A DNA stretch of 64,000 nt from the NCBI RefSeq assembly GCF_001612685.1, contig NZ_BDAY01000021.1, forward strand, positions 92,966 to 156,965, given 5' to 3'. The position numbers were made by a program, and so were the translations under genes. Below, one piece after another: positions 8,548 through 18,339 of the stretch (its first letter is position 1; every line of letters begins with the position of its first letter). This stretch comes from Nocardia altamirensis NBRC 108246 (GTDB lineage Bacteria > Actinomycetota > Actinomycetes > Mycobacteriales > Mycobacteriaceae). The notes below the pieces were generated by a model that had not been told where the DNA came from, searched no databases, and saw nothing but the letters and a program-made list of their open reading frames with translations.

Positions 8548-8808
8548 TCAAAGATCCGAATCGTCGACGATGTCCATGGCCGCCACTTCGGCGGGCCGCT
8601 CGTCGTCTTCCGCGTCCTCGGCGCGCTGACCGCGCGCCGTCCACTCCTGGGCCAGCTCGTCGCCGATCCCGAGCCTGCCGTCATCGTCGTTCTCGTGATA
8701 CCGAATCCGCAGGTCATCCGGCGGATCCTCGACGTTGCGCTGATACGCGCGGATCTCGTCGGCCTGCTCGTCGTCGCCTAGGTCAGTGTCCAACGGTTCA
8801 CGGTCCAT
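8548..8808 (-). CDS. Small acidic protein of unknown function
   Basis: About 86 residues from the ATG at 8806-8808 (MDREPLDTDLGDDEQADE...), with roughly a third Asp or Glu and no hydrophobic segment. An upstream GTG at 8833-8835 would add nine residues; GAGGG next to the ATG and GGGG further up do not settle the start. Codon positions show the usual GC-rich third base, so it is probably a real cytosolic protein. I do not recognise the family. It lies beyond the terminator that ends prs and is likely a separate transcript. Confidence 0.65.
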   Translation of the reverse strand: MDREPLDTDLGDDEQADEIRAYQRNVEDPPDDLRIRYHENDDDGRLGIGDELAQEWTARGQRAEDAEDDERPAEVAAMDIVDDSDL

Positions 8809-8858
8809 ACCCTCAGTATCCCCGCGCACCGCCACAACTAACGGACCCCGCGCAAGCG

Positions 8859-8892
8859 AAAGGCCGCCCTGACCAAAGTCTGGGCGGCCTTT
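8859..8892. terminator. Rho-independent terminator downstream of prs
   Basis: A perfect 11-bp stem, AAAGGCCGCCC (8859-8869) with GGGCGGCCTTT (8882-8892), and a 12-base loop. A-rich and T-rich ends make it work in either direction. It closes the glmU-prs transcript on the minus strand. Confidence 0.85.
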
Positions 8893-8917
8893 CTACGCAA
8901 TCTCTGATTTCGTGAGC

Positions 8918-9025
8918 ACATGGGTAACTCACCGGGTACGGGCTAGCGTCCCCACTATCTCACCGCCGGACGCCAACGCGACTGTTGCGGCACCTAGGTC
9001 TGGCCAGAAATCCCGGAGAGGCGGG
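8918..9025 (+). repeat. 108-bp dispersed intergenic repeat, copy A
   Basis: This stretch aligns without gaps to the reverse complement of 11753-11860, with about 86 of 108 bases identical. The best-conserved parts are ACATGGGTAACTCACCGGG at the left end, CTCACCGCCGG in the middle and CGGAGAGGCGG at the right end. It sits between the prs stop and its terminator. It encodes no credible protein and has no transposase nearby. It resembles a small non-autonomous or REP-like element. Confidence 0.85.
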
Positions 9026-9034
9026 GGAGCGTTC

Positions 9035-10015
9035 CTACGCGTTGCCGTTGAAAAGGCCGGTGACCGAACCGTTTTCGAAGACCTCGCGGATGGTGCGGGC
9101 CAGCAGCGGCGCGATCGACAGCACCGTCAGCTGCGGGAACTTCTTCTCTTCGGTGATCGGCAGCGTGTTGGTGACCACGACCTCCTTGGCGCCGCAGGAG
9201 GCGAGCCGCTCCGCGGCCGGGTCGCTCAGCACACCGTGCGTTGCGGCGATGACGACATCGCCCGCACCCGCGTCTTTGAGCACCTTGACGGCGCCGGCGA
9301 TGGTGCCACCGGTGTCGATCATGTCGTCGATCAGGATGCAGGTGCGGCCCTCGACCTCACCGACAACGCGGTTCGACTTGACCTGGTTGGGCACCAGCGG
9401 ATCACGGGTCTTGTGGATGAACGCCAGCGGCGAACCGCCGAGCGAGTCGGCCCACTTCTCGGCGACGCGCACACGGCCGGAGTCGGGGGACACCACGGTG
9501 ATGTTGTGGAGGGAGTAGTTGGTGCGGACGTACTCGGCGAGCTGCAGCTGCGCGTGCATGTGATCGACGGGGCCGTCGAAGAAGCCCTGGATCTGGTCGG
9601 TGTGCAGGTCGACGGTGATGATGCGATCCGCACCAGCGGTCTTGAGCAGGTCGGCGACCAGGCGGGCCGAGATCGGCTCGCGGCCGCGGTGCTTCTTGTC
9701 CTGGCGGGCGTACGGGTAGAACGGCAGCACGGCGGTGATCCGCTTCGCCGAACCGCGCTTGAGCGCGTCGATCATGATGAGCTGCTCCATCAACCACTGG
9801 TTCAGCGGCGCGGGGAAACTCTGCAGCACGAACGCATCGGAGCCGCGGACCGACTCCTCGAACCGGACGAAGATCTCGCCGTTGGCGAAATCGCGCGCGG
9901 TCTGCGGCGTGACGTGGACGTCGAGTTCCTTGGCTACCTGCTCGGCCAGCTCAGGATGAGCGCGTCCCGAGAAGAGCATCAGGTTCTTCTGGTTGTCGAT
10001 CCATGACGCGGTCAC
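9035..10015 (-). CDS. prs: Ribose-phosphate pyrophosphokinase (PRPP synthetase)
   Basis: 326 residues, GTG start at 10013-10015 that shares a base with the glmU stop (TAGTG). The enzyme makes PRPP from ribose 5-phosphate and ATP for nucleotide, His and Trp synthesis. Visible family signatures are LFSGRAHPELAE near the N-terminus, FPAPLNQWLMEQLIMIDALK, PYARQDKKHRGREPISARL (the flexible catalytic loop and ATP region), TVDLHTDQIQGFF and the PRPP-binding loop ILIDDMIDTGGT (~225-236). Length and order match the class I enzyme. The glmU-prs pair is the conserved mycobacterial arrangement. Confidence 0.97.
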   Translation of the reverse strand: MTASWIDNQKNLMLFSGRAHPELAEQVAKELDVHVTPQTARDFANGEIFVRFEESVRGSDAFVLQSFPAPLNQWLMEQLIMIDALKRGSAKRITAVLPFYPYARQDKKHRGREPISARLVADLLKTAGADRIITVDLHTDQIQGFFDGPVDHMHAQLQLAEYVRTNYSLHNITVVSPDSGRVRVAEKWADSLGGSPLAFIHKTRDPLVPNQVKSNRVVGEVEGRTCILIDDMIDTGGTIAGAVKVLKDAGAGDVVIAATHGVLSDPAAERLASCGAKEVVVTNTLPITEEKKFPQLTVLSIAPLLARTIREVFENGSVTGLFNGNA

Positions 10016-11502
10016 TACTGTTTGCCATCCTTTTGCTCGATTGCCTGCCCCGACAATTCCTTGGCCGCGATGGCTTCCGCCGCCGCGCGCGCCGCGGCCG
10101 TCCCTGGACGGTGTCGCTGCACCCAGCCCTCAATGTTCTTCTGCGGACCGCCGGTAATCGCGAGCGCTCCCGGCGGAACGCTTCTGCGCAGTACAGTACC
10201 CGCCGCCGTATACGCACCGTCACCCACCGTGACAGGTGCGACGAACATGGTGTCGCTGCCGGTGCGCACATGCGAGCCGACGGTGGTGTGGTGTTTGGCC
10301 ACCCCGTCGTAATTCACGAAAACACTCGAAGCGCCGATGTTGCTGTACTCGCCGATGGTCGCGTCGCCGACATAGGTCAGATGCGGCACTTTGGAGTGCG
10401 CGCCGATCGAGGCATTCTTCGTTTCGACGAAGGCGCCGAGCTTGCCGGAGTTGCCGACAATGGTGCCCGGCCGCAGGTAGCTGTAGGGGCCGATGCTCGC
10501 GCCAGGCCCGATCATCGCGCCCTCGCCGTGCGTGCGCACCACCTTCGCGCCGTCGCCGACGACCACGTCGGTCAGCGTGCTGTCCGGCCCGATCTCGGCG
10601 TCCTCGCCGATCACGGTGTCGCCGAGCAACTGAACGCCGGGGCGGATCACGGCGTCCCTGCTGATCCGCACGCTCGCGTCCACCCAAGTGGACGCCGGGT
10701 CGATGATGGTGACGCCCGCGCGCATGTGCCGTTCCAGGATGTAGCGGTTGAGCGTGTTCGTCGCATTGGCCAACTGGACCCGGTCGTTGACGCCGGTGAC
10801 CTTGGCGGCATCGACGAGCCTTGCGCCGTGCACCGGGTGTCCGGCCTCGCGGGCCAGCCGCAGCACGTCGGTCAGATATAGCTCGTGCTGGGCGTTTGCC
10901 GTGGACAGTCGGCTGATCATGGTGCGCAGCACGGCCGCGTCGAACGCGTACACACCCGAGTTGACCTCGGTGATCGCCGCCTGGGCAGGTGTGGCGTCGG
11001 CGTGCTCGACAATCTCGACCACGTGCCCCTCGGCGTCCCTGATGATCCGGCCGTAGCCGTTCGGGTCGTCGGGCACGAAGGTCAGCACGGTGACCGCGGA
11101 ACGTTCGGAGTAGCTGCGGTGTTCGTCGAGCAGCGCGGACAGGGTGTGCCCGTCGAGCAGCGGCACATCGGCGGAGGTGACGAGCAGATCGCCGGTGAAG
11201 CCGACCGGCAAGGCGGCAAGCGCGCACTGCACCGCGTGACCGGTGCCGAGCTGCTCCTCCTGGATGGCGGGGGTGATCTCACGGCCGAGGTCGGTGGCGA
11301 CCGCGTTGGCCGCGGCGCCGACCTGTTCCCGGTCGTGCCCGATCACGGTGATCAGATAGGCGGGGTCGATCTCGTTTGCCGCATGCAGCGCGTGCGCGAG
11401 CATGCTCCGGCCGGCCAGCGAATGCAGCACCTTGGGGGTCTTCGACCGCATTCGTGTCCCGGCACCTGCTGCGAGAACGACGACGGCGGTCTGCTGTGGC
11501 AT
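10015..11502 (-). CDS. glmU: GlmU, bifunctional GlcN-1-P acetyltransferase / GlcNAc-1-P uridylyltransferase
   Basis: 495 residues from the ATG at 11500-11502 ([18 protein letters not shown]), preceded by GGGAG. The frame extends 22 codons further upstream, but the nucleotide-binding signature starts right after this Met. The N-terminal Rossmann-like pyrophosphorylase domain holds [17 protein letters not shown]. The C-terminal half is a left-handed beta-helix of hexapeptide repeats ([35 protein letters not shown]). It makes UDP-GlcNAc for peptidoglycan and mycolyl-arabinogalactan linker synthesis. The stop overlaps the prs start by one base. Confidence 0.97.
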   Translation of the reverse strand: MPQQTAVVVLAAGAGTRMRSKTPKVLHSLAGRSMLAHALHAANEIDPAYLITVIGHDREQVGAAANAVATDLGREITPAIQEEQLGTGHAVQCALAALPVGFTGDLLVTSADVPLLDGHTLSALLDEHRSYSERSAVTVLTFVPDDPNGYGRIIRDAEGHVVEIVEHADATPAQAAITEVNSGVYAFDAAVLRTMISRLSTANAQHELYLTDVLRLAREAGHPVHGARLVDAAKVTGVNDRVQLANATNTLNRYILERHMRAGVTIIDPASTWVDASVRISRDAVIRPGVQLLGDTVIGEDAEIGPDSTLTDVVVGDGAKVVRTHGEGAMIGPGASIGPYSYLRPGTIVGNSGKLGAFVETKNASIGAHSKVPHLTYVGDATIGEYSNIGASSVFVNYDGVAKHHTTVGSHVRTGSDTMFVAPVTVGDGAYTAAGTVLRRSVPPGALAITGGPQKNIEGWVQRHRPGTAAARAAAEAIAAKELSGQAIEQKDGKQ

Positions 11503-11590
11503 GGATCTCCCTCGGCTGCCTGTCATCGTCTGGGGCTCTACTGTGCTGGGCGCAGATGTGCGGGCCAACGATAGTCATCGTGCTGCCGAG

Positions 11591-11661
11591 CTCCGCCGCC
11601 AGGACTCGAACCTGAACTATCTGAACCAAAATCAGAGGTGCTGCCATTACACCACGGCGGA
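11591..11661 (-). tRNA. tRNA-Gln (anticodon UUG)
   Basis: On the minus strand the 71-base sequence begins TCCGCCG and its acceptor pairs with CGGCGGA at the 3' end, followed by discriminator G. The anticodon stem is TCTGA/TCAGA around the loop TTTTGGT, giving anticodon UUG. The T arm contains GGTTCGAGTCC. CCA is not encoded. It lies just upstream of glmU on the same strand. Confidence 0.95.
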
Positions 11662-11752
11662 TTGCCACACCGGCGGATCGGGATCACCCGCCGCTGCGCC
11701 AAACGGCACGGGACAGATCCTCGCACATAGTCCCGCTTCTCCGCGATTCTGT

Positions 11753-11860
11753 TCCGCCTCTCCGCGGTTTTTGGCCAGATTCGGGTGCCGCGACTGTGAC
11801 GTTGGCGACCGGCGGTGAGGTGCTCGGTGAGTTAGCCCGTGCCCGGTGAGTTACCCATGT
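11753..11860 (-). repeat. 108-bp dispersed intergenic repeat, copy B (inverted)
   Basis: This is the inverted partner of 8918-9025, about 80% identical and without indels. On the plus strand this copy contains staggered CGGTGAGTTA / CCGGTGAGTTACCC motifs, so it has an internal tandem structure. The surrounding stretch 11662-12074 (413 bases) otherwise holds only the presumed promoter of the downstream TetR gene; no other gene is seen there. Confidence 0.85.
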
Positions 11861-12074
11861 TCGTGCGAGATCTGTTGTCGGGTTGCGAAGAGATAGAGAC
11901 AAGGAGAACAGAGAAGTTCGAGTGGGAACTCGGGGTGGCGAACTGTGTTTTGCGTGCTCACTGGATGCGGTTCGGAGATGTTTGACGGCTCGCCCGGGGT
12001 TGACGGGGCGTTCTGACCGGGTGTCTGGAACAGTTAGGGGACCGGATGGTCCAGCGAAGGGAGGCGGGAGGGCG

Positions 12075-12728
12075 TTGTCAGCGAGTGAACCGGCCCGGGT
12101 TTCCCGTCCGCGGATGACCGGGACGCAGCGACGGCAGCAGCTGATCGAGATCGGTCGCGCGCTGTTCGCCGAGCGTGGCTATGACGCCACCTCGATCGAA
12201 GAGATTGCCCAGCGGGCCCAGGTCTCCAAACCTGTGGTGTACGAACACTTCGGCGGCAAAGAGGGGTTGTACGCGGTCGTGGTCGACCGCGAGATGTCGA
12301 TGTTGCTCGACATGATCGTGTCCTCGCTCACCCAGAATCGCTCCAGGATTCGGCTCGAACAGGTTGCGCTCGCGCTGCTGACCTACATCGAGGAACGGAC
12401 CGACGGGTTCCGAATTCTGGTCCGCGATCAGCCTGCCGCCGCCGCGGAGGGGCGCTACTCGAGCCTGCTCAACGAGGCAACGAACCAGGTAGCGCACATC
12501 CTTGCCGGGGATTTCGAGCGCCGCGGCTTCGACACCAGCCTCACCACGCTCTACGCCCAGGCGTTGGTCGGGCAGGTGGCGACCGCGGCCACCTGGTGGT
12601 TGGACGAGCGCAAACCGTCGAAAGAGGTTGTCGCGGCCCATTTGGTGAATCTGTGCTGGAACGGGCTGAGTCATCTGGAAGCCGACCCGCAACTCAGCTC
12701 GGAGTGGCGCGCCGGTACGGGGGAGTGA
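12075..12728 (+). CDS. TetR-family regulator upstream of mfd (Rv1019 position)
   Basis: About 217 residues from the TTG at 12075, preceded by GGGAGGCGGGAGGG. The frame is open from 11883, but the upstream 64 codons lie before any TetR homology. The N-terminal HTH reads QLIEIGRALFAERGYDATS, then IEEIAQRAQVSKPVVYEHFGGKEGLY (~30-55). The C-terminal ligand domain includes TYIEERTDGFRILVRDQP, typical of a widespread actinobacterial group. In M. tuberculosis a TetR gene occupies the same place between glmU and mfd. The ligand and targets are unknown; autoregulation is usual in the family. Confidence 0.88.
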   Translation: MSASEPARVSRPRMTGTQRRQQLIEIGRALFAERGYDATSIEEIAQRAQVSKPVVYEHFGGKEGLYAVVVDREMSMLLDMIVSSLTQNRSRIRLEQVALALLTYIEERTDGFRILVRDQPAAAAEGRYSSLLNEATNQVAHILAGDFERRGFDTSLTTLYAQALVGQVATAATWWLDERKPSKEVVAAHLVNLCWNGLSHLEADPQLSSEWRAGTGE

Positions 12729-12844
12729 CTCAGCGTGTTAACCAGCGAATTGCGAAGTGGGTCCGGTCGAATGCTCGAATTGGCTGCCGGACGGGCACCT
12801 GATGGTACGGTTCACCCATCCTTTGGGTGCTGTTCGGGCGGTAA

Positions 12845-12880
12845 GTCGGTCTACTTCGTGATGTCGGTCTACTTCAGGAT
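12845..12880 (+). repeat. 18-bp tandem direct repeat upstream of a receptor-type TetR
   Basis: GTCGGTCTACTTCGTGAT (12845-12862) is followed at once by GTCGGTCTACTTCAGGAT (12863-12880), 16 of 18 identical. Each copy contains AAGT/ACTT-like half-sites, and the pair ends 30 bases before the ATG of the next TetR gene. A function as operator is inferred from position only. Confidence 0.6.
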
Positions 12881-12910
12881 GGCTGGTTTTTAGGATGACA
12901 GGCGGATCTG

Positions 12911-13558
12911 ATGGCTAGGCAAGCGCGCGCGGAGATCACCCGCGACTCCGTTCTTGCGGGCGCTGCCGATGTCTTTCTGCGCTTGGGTTACGCGAACGCG
13001 AGTCTGAGCGAGATCATCGCGCAGTCCAATGTGACCAAGGGCGCCTTGTACTTTCACTTCGGTTCGAAGGAAGAGCTGGCGCGCGCGGTCGTCGACCAGG
13101 GCAACGAGCGGTTGGTCAGCTCGTGTCAGGGCTTCTTCGACCCTCGAGTGCCTGCGCTGGAAGCGTGTATCGGAATCACCTATGTGGTGGCCGATCTATC
13201 GATGAACGATCCGATGGTCGGTGCGATGCTCAAGCTGACCCACCAGATCGGTGACTATCGCGGCGCCCAAGGCGACAACATCGCGAAGACCTGGGGCGAC
13301 ACCTACCGCGTTCTCTCCGAAAGAGCCATCGCCCAGGGCGATTTGCAGCCGGAGCTGGATGCCGACGTGATCGGCATGCTGCTGCAGGAGATGACCGCGG
13401 GCGTGCACATCATCGCCGTCGGCACCGAGTCGATCGATCAGATGGCGACCAGGATGGAACGCGTCTGGTACTTCCTGCTGCCCTCGATCGTTCCCGAGGA
13501 GAAGCTCGCCTACTTCCGCGAGTTCGCCGCCCGCCGATTACGCCGCTACGTGCCGTAG
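12911..13558 (+). CDS. TetR-family regulator of the gamma-butyrolactone receptor (ScbR/ArpA) type
   Basis: 215 residues. The N-terminus MARQARAEITRDSVLAGAA-DVFLRLGYANASLSEIIAQ and the recognition helix NVTKGALYFHFGSKEELARAVVD are the pattern of gamma-butyrolactone receptors such as ScbR and ArpA, which repress antibiotic or morphology genes until a signalling lactone binds. The C-terminal part (LKLTHQIGDYRG...TWGDTYRVLSERAIAQGDL) also fits. No AfsA/ScbA-type synthase is in the window, so this is an orphan or a pseudo-receptor. A tandem repeat upstream may be its own binding site. Confidence 0.85.
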   Translation: MARQARAEITRDSVLAGAADVFLRLGYANASLSEIIAQSNVTKGALYFHFGSKEELARAVVDQGNERLVSSCQGFFDPRVPALEACIGITYVVADLSMNDPMVGAMLKLTHQIGDYRGAQGDNIAKTWGDTYRVLSERAIAQGDLQPELDADVIGMLLQEMTAGVHIIAVGTESIDQMATRMERVWYFLLPSIVPEEKLAYFREFAARRLRRYVP

Positions 13559-13648
13559 CAGTCGGTACAGCCCAAGCTCGGGTTGTCGGCGGCACGAACT
13601 AGACTCGGCCTGCCGCTCGAATCAGCCGCTTGAGCTCAGGAGTTGTTC

Positions 13649-16600
13649 ATGTCGACCCTTCGTCCACCGCTGGTGGGACTGGCGGCGGTCGCCGGTGCCG
13701 ACGCCGCCTTGCGGACCGTCGCCGACCTGGTCGGGAAGACGTCGGTCGAGCTGGTCGGACCGTCCGCGGTGCGGCCGTTCGTTGCCGCGACGATCGCCGC
13801 GAAGCAGCCGCTCGTCGTGGTCACCGCGACGGGCAGGGAAGCGGACGATCTGACCGTCGAGTTGGAGGAGATACTCGGCGCGGCGGTCGCGCAGTTCCCG
13901 TCCTGGGAAACGCTGCCGCACGAACGGTTGTCGCCGGGCGCGGACACGGTCGGTCGCAGACTCGAAGTCCTGCGCAGGCTGGCGCACCCCGAGGACCCGG
14001 TGTTTCCCGAGCCGCTACGGGTGGTCGTGACCACCGTGCGCTCGCTGATGCAGCCGATGGCCGGCGGGCTCGGCGACATCGAGCCGGTCGTGCTTCGCGT
14101 CGGCGCCGAGTTCGACTTCGACGAATTGCTCACGCGGCTGGTCGAATTCGCCTACACCCGGGTCGACATGGTCGGCAAGCGCGGCGAGTTCGCGGTGCGC
14201 GGCGGCATCCTCGACCTGTTCCCGCCGACCGCCGATCATCCGGTGCGCGTGGAGTTCTGGGGTGACGAGGTCACCGAATTGCGGCCGTTCGCCGTCGCCG
14301 ATCAGCGCTCGCTGAGCGAGGTGTCGGTCGAGGTGGTTGTCGCGCCGCCGTGTCGCGAGCTGCTGCTCACCGCCGCCGTGCGCGAGCGCGCCGCCGAGGT
14401 CGCGCTCGACAACGCGGCCGATGCCGCCCTGGTCGAGATGCTGGAGAAGCTGGCCAACGGCGTTCCGGTGGACGGCATGGAGGCGCTGCTTCCGGTGTTG
14501 CAGCCCGGCGAGCTGCGCCTGCTCACCGAGGTGCTGCCCGAGGAAACCCATGTGCTGCTGTGCGATCCGGAGAAGATCCGTACGCGCGCTGCCGATCTGG
14601 TGCGCACCGGTGAGGAGTTCCTGGAAGCATCCTGGACCGCCGCGTCGTTCGGGGCCGCGGCACCGCTCGGCGCGCACGGCCTCGATCTGGCCGCGTCGGG
14701 CTATCGAGCGCTGCCCGCCGTGCACGAGAGCGCGAACCAGCAGGGCCTGCCGTGGTGGACGCTGAGCCCGCTCACCTCGGGCGCCGCCACCGAGGTGGTG
14801 CTCCCGGTGCTGGCCGGGCCGACCGCGCGCGGTTCCGATGAGCTGGTCGCGACGATCTTCGCCTCGCTGCGCGCGCACGTGGCCACCGGCGGTCGCGCCG
14901 TGGTCGTCGTCGCCGGACACGGTACGGCACAACGCGTTCTGGAACGACTGGCCGACGCCGAGGTGCCGGCCGCCGCGCTGGAGACCGGGGCCGAACCGGC
15001 CAACGGTGTCGTCGGCGTGCTGTGCGGTTCGCTGCACGACGGACTGGTGTTCGACGACGCCGGGCTGGTGATTGTCGCCGAATCCGATCTCACCGGCAAC
15101 CGGGTCACCGCGCCGGGCGAGGGCAAGCGGCTGCCCGCCAAACGTCGCAACCAGGTCGACCCGCTCGCGTTGAACGCGGGCGACATGGTGGTGCACGACC
15201 AGCACGGCATCGGGCGCTTCGTCGAGATGATCGAGCGCACCGTCGGCGGCGCGCGCCGGGAATACCTCGTCATCGAATACGCGCCGGGCAAGCGTGGTCA
15301 GCCAGGCGACCGGCTTTTCGTGCCGATGGAGTCGCTCGATCAGCTGTCCCGCTATGTCGGCGGCGAGATGCCGAGCCTGTCCAAGCTCGGCGGCTCCGAC
15401 TGGGCCAACACGAAACGCAAGGCGCGCAAGGCCGTCCGCGAGATCGCGGGCGAACTGGTGCAGCTGTACGCCGCGCGCCAGGCGGCGCCAGGCCATGCCT
15501 TCGGTCCGGACACGCCGTGGCAGCAAGAGATGGAGGACGCGTTCGCGTTCACCGAGACCGTCGATCAGATGACCGCCATCGCCGAGGTCAAGTCGGACAT
15601 GGAGAAGCCGGTGCCGATGGACCGGGTGGTGTGTGGCGACGTCGGCTACGGCAAGACCGAGATCGCGGTGCGCGCCGCGTTCAAGGCGGTGCAGGACGGC
15701 AAGCAGGTCGTCGTGCTGGTGCCGACAACCCTGCTCGCGCAACAACATCTGCAGACCTTCACCGAACGCGTCGCAGGCTTCCCGATCACCGTGAAGGGCC
15801 TGTCCCGGTTCACCGACCCGGCCGATGCCAGGCAGGTGCTGGAGGGGATGGCCGACGGCAGCGTCGACATCGTGGTCGGCACGCACCGGCTGTTGCAGAC
15901 CGGGGTGCGCTGGAAGGACCTCGGTCTCGTCGTTGTCGACGAGGAGCAGCGCTTCGGCGTCGAGCACAAGGAACACATCAAGGCGCTGCGCACCCACGTC
16001 GACGTGCTGACCATGTCCGCGACGCCGATCCCGCGCACCCTGGAGATGAGCCTGGCAGGCATCCGCGAGATGTCGACCATCCTCACCCCGCCCGAGGAGC
16101 GGCACCCGGTGCTCACCTACGTCGGCGCCTACAACGACAAGCAGGTCACCGCCGCCATCCGGCGTGAGCTGCTGCGCGACGGCCAGATCTTCTACGTGCA
16201 CAACCGGGTGTCCTCGATCGACAAGGCGGCCAAGCGGATTCGCGACCTGGTTCCGGAGGCGCGGATCGCCGTCGCGCACGGCCAGATGAACGAGGACACC
16301 CTCGAATCCACCGTGGAAGGCTTCTGGGAGCGCGAATTCGACGTGCTCGTCTGCACCACCATCATCGAGACCGGCCTCGACATCTCCAACGCGAACACCC
16401 TGGTCGTGGAACGTGCTGACGCGCTTGGTCTTTCGCAGCTGCACCAGCTGCGCGGGCGGGTCGGGCGCAGCAGGGAACGTGGCTACGCCTACTTCCTCTA
16501 CCCGCCGGAAAAGCCGCTCACCGAGACCGCCTACGACCGGCTGGCCACCATCGCGCAGAACTCCGATCTCGGCGCAGGCATGGCGGTGGCGATGAAGGAC

Positions 16601-17263
16601 CTCGAAATCCGTGGCGCCGGTAACGTGCTCGGCGCCGAGCAGTCCGGCCACGTCGCCGGCGTCGGTTTCGATCTCTACGTCCGGTTGGTCGGCGAGGCGG
16701 TCGAGGCGTATCGCGCGGCCGCCGACGGCAGGCCGATCACCACCGAGGAGCCGAAGGAGGTGCGCATCGATCTGCCGGTCGACGCGCACATCCCGCCCGA
16801 CTACATCGCCAGCGATCGGCTCCGGCTGGAGGCGTACCGCAAACTCGCCTCCGCCCAAGACGATTCGACCCTGGCCTCGGTGGTCGAGGAGCTCGTCGAC
16901 CGGTACGGGCCACTGCCGATCGAGGTCGGCCGACTGGTCTCGGTCGCGAAGCTGCGGCTGCTCGCCCGCGAATACGAGGTCACCGAAATCGCGGTCACCG
17001 GAACCACACTCAAGGTGTCGCCGTTGCACCTGCCCGACTCCAAGCAGCTGCGCCTCAAGCGCATCTACCCGAGTGCGGGGTACCGCGCCGCCAGCGGCGT
17101 CATCTCGCTGCCGTTGCCACGGGTCGAGGACAGCGTCGGCGCGGACCGGGTGCGCGACGTCGTGCTGCTGCAGTTCGTCGCCGACCTGCTGCTCGCGTTG
17201 GACGGAAAGGCGCAGGGCGCAGTCGATCTCACCGCCGCGACCGAGGTTTCGGCGGCCCGATGA
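13649..17263 (+). CDS. mfd: Mfd, transcription-repair coupling factor
   Basis: 1204 residues from the ATG at 13649 (AGGAG six bases upstream). Mfd removes RNA polymerase stalled at lesions and recruits UvrA. Domain order is complete: UvrB-like N-terminal modules ([25 protein letters not shown]), RNA-polymerase-interaction domain ([17 protein letters not shown]), and a RecG-like translocase with Walker [23 protein letters not shown] box [26 protein letters not shown] and QLRGRVGRS. The C-terminal TRCF domain ([13 protein letters not shown]) follows. No key motif is missing. The position after the TetR gene matches the mycobacterial order. Confidence 0.98.
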   Translation: MSTLRPPLVGLAAVAGADAALRTVADLVGKTSVELVGPSAVRPFVAATIAAKQPLVVVTATGREADDLTVELEEILGAAVAQFPSWETLPHERLSPGADTVGRRLEVLRRLAHPEDPVFPEPLRVVVTTVRSLMQPMAGGLGDIEPVVLRVGAEFDFDELLTRLVEFAYTRVDMVGKRGEFAVRGGILDLFPPTADHPVRVEFWGDEVTELRPFAVADQRSLSEVSVEVVVAPPCRELLLTAAVRERAAEVALDNAADAALVEMLEKLANGVPVDGMEALLPVLQPGELRLLTEVLPEETHVLLCDPEKIRTRAADLVRTGEEFLEASWTAASFGAAAPLGAHGLDLAASGYRALPAVHESANQQGLPWWTLSPLTSGAATEVVLPVLAGPTARGSDELVATIFASLRAHVATGGRAVVVVAGHGTAQRVLERLADAEVPAAALETGAEPANGVVGVLCGSLHDGLVFDDAGLVIVAESDLTGNRVTAPGEGKRLPAKRRNQVDPLALNAGDMVVHDQHGIGRFVEMIERTVGGARREYLVIEYAPGKRGQPGDRLFVPMESLDQLSRYVGGEMPSLSKLGGSDWANTKRKARKAVREIAGELVQLYAARQAAPGHAFGPDTPWQQEMEDAFAFTETVDQMTAIAEVKSDMEKPVPMDRVVCGDVGYGKTEIAVRAAFKAVQDGKQVVVLVPTTLLAQQHLQTFTERVAGFPITVKGLSRFTDPADARQVLEGMADGSVDIVVGTHRLLQTGVRWKDLGLVVVDEEQRFGVEHKEHIKALRTHVDVLTMSATPIPRTLEMSLAGIREMSTILTPPEERHPVLTYVGAYNDKQVTAAIRRELLRDGQIFYVHNRVSSIDKAAKRIRDLVPEARIAVAHGQMNEDTLESTVEGFWEREFDVLVCTTIIETGLDISNANTLVVERADALGLSQLHQLRGRVGRSRERGYAYFLYPPEKPLTETAYDRLATIAQNSDLGAGMAVAMKDLEIRGAGNVLGAEQSGHVAGVGFDLYVRLVGEAVEAYRAAADGRPITTEEPKEVRIDLPVDAHIPPDYIASDRLRLEAYRKLASAQDDSTLASVVEELVDRYGPLPIEVGRLVSVAKLRLLAREYEVTEIAVTGTTLKVSPLHLPDSKQLRLKRIYPSAGYRAASGVISLPLPRVEDSVGADRVRDVVLLQFVADLLLALDGKAQGAVDLTAATEVSAAR

Positions 17264-17378
17264 GTGCGCGAGCGACGTCAACGGCCTGCGGGTGCGGGCA
17301 TGGGTGAGCGTAGTGCGCGACCAACGAAGACAGCTGCCCCGGCGCTGATGCCGGAGCCGAGCGCCAGCGAGGTGCACG

Positions 17379-18152
17379 ATGAGTGGTAACCGCGACGAGG
17401 CTGTCCTCAGGGCCGCTCGGCACGCCGCCAGCCAGGCGACTCGACGCGACGCGGACGAGCCGCCCTCCGATACCGCCGTGGTGGCGGCGGGTTTGACCGG
17501 GGCGGTCGAGGTGATGGATCGCCTCTGGCACTTCGGCGGCTGGGAAGTGACCCAAACCCACGACTCGCTGCGCCCCTACCTGCTCGAGGAGACCTACGAA
17601 CTCCTCGACGCCATCCAGCACAACGATATCGATGTCATCAAGGAAGAACTCGGCGATTTGCTGCTCCAGGTCCTCTTCCACTCCCGAATCGCCCAGGCCG
17701 CAGGCGAATTCACCGTCGATGAGGTGGCCGCCGCCCTGGTCGAGAAGCTCGTCAACCGCAGTCCCATCCTGCGCGACGACCGGTTTGCCGCTGGCACCAC
17801 CCTCGCGGAGAAGATCGCCGCCCAGGAAAGTGCTTGGGAGGAAAGCAAATCCGCGGAAAAGTCGCGCCGCTCCTGCCTCGACGGCATCGCCATGGCCCAA
17901 CCCGCGCTCGCCCTCGCCGAGAAGATCCGCGACCGCAGCACCAGGGCGGGCCTCCCGGATGACCTGATCCCCACCGATCTCCGCGTCGTCCACCTCGGCG
18001 CCCCCGACAGCGCCGAAGAGCGCCTCCGCAAAGCCGCCCTTTCCTTCGCCGCCACCATCCGCGCCGCCGAAGACGCCGCCGAGGCCGACCGTGGCGCCCG
18101 CCTTCCGCTGGCCGCCGACGATTGGCGCAAGTACTGGACTCCTGCCGCCTGA
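17379..18152 (+). CDS. mazG: MazG-family nucleoside triphosphate pyrophosphohydrolase
   Basis: 257 residues, ATG with GAGG seven bases upstream. MazG hydrolyses (deoxy)NTPs, including oxidised ones, to monophosphates and pyrophosphate. The metal-binding core is EETYELLDAI (~70-79) and EELGDLLLQVLFHS (~88-101), with the second half motif KLVNRSPILRDD. The protein is shorter than the ~325-residue M. tuberculosis homologue because it lacks the N-terminal methyltransferase-like extension. It follows mfd by 115 bp as in mycobacteria. The next gene, however, is not lpqU: a 17.6-kb block intervenes. Confidence 0.92.
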   Translation: MSGNRDEAVLRAARHAASQATRRDADEPPSDTAVVAAGLTGAVEVMDRLWHFGGWEVTQTHDSLRPYLLEETYELLDAIQHNDIDVIKEELGDLLLQVLFHSRIAQAAGEFTVDEVAAALVEKLVNRSPILRDDRFAAGTTLAEKIAAQESAWEESKSAEKSRRSCLDGIAMAQPALALAEKIRDRSTRAGLPDDLIPTDLRVVHLGAPDSAEERLRKAALSFAATIRAAEDAAEADRGARLPLAADDWRKYWTPAA

Positions 18153-18339
18153 CGATCAGCTGACCGCACCTGTGGGTCTGGCTATCGATACTGCGCGGTT
18201 CTGCGCGCCACTGCCGCGTCGCTGCCGCCACGAGCGACCGGATGGGTACGTTTGTGTCGGTAGGAACGTCGGTGGCCGGTGGCGGTGCTGTGCGCGGAGG
18301 CGACATGGCTTGCGGCGGGCCGAGATCGGGAGGTGTCGG

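Noticed and set aside
8912..10006. Frame on the plus strand starting in repeat A and running antisense through prs
   Set aside because: The similar N-terminal translations at the two repeat copies come from the DNA repeat itself, not from a protein gene.
11591..11661. tRNA-Gln as an integration site for a mobile island
   Set aside because: No direct repeat of the tRNA 3' end and no integrase gene were seen; the neighbouring 108-bp repeats do not resemble att sites.
14015..17377. An open frame of more than 1,100 codons antisense to mfd
   Set aside because: It mirrors mfd codons in a high-GC gene, has no family signature and no ribosome site; mfd itself is intact.
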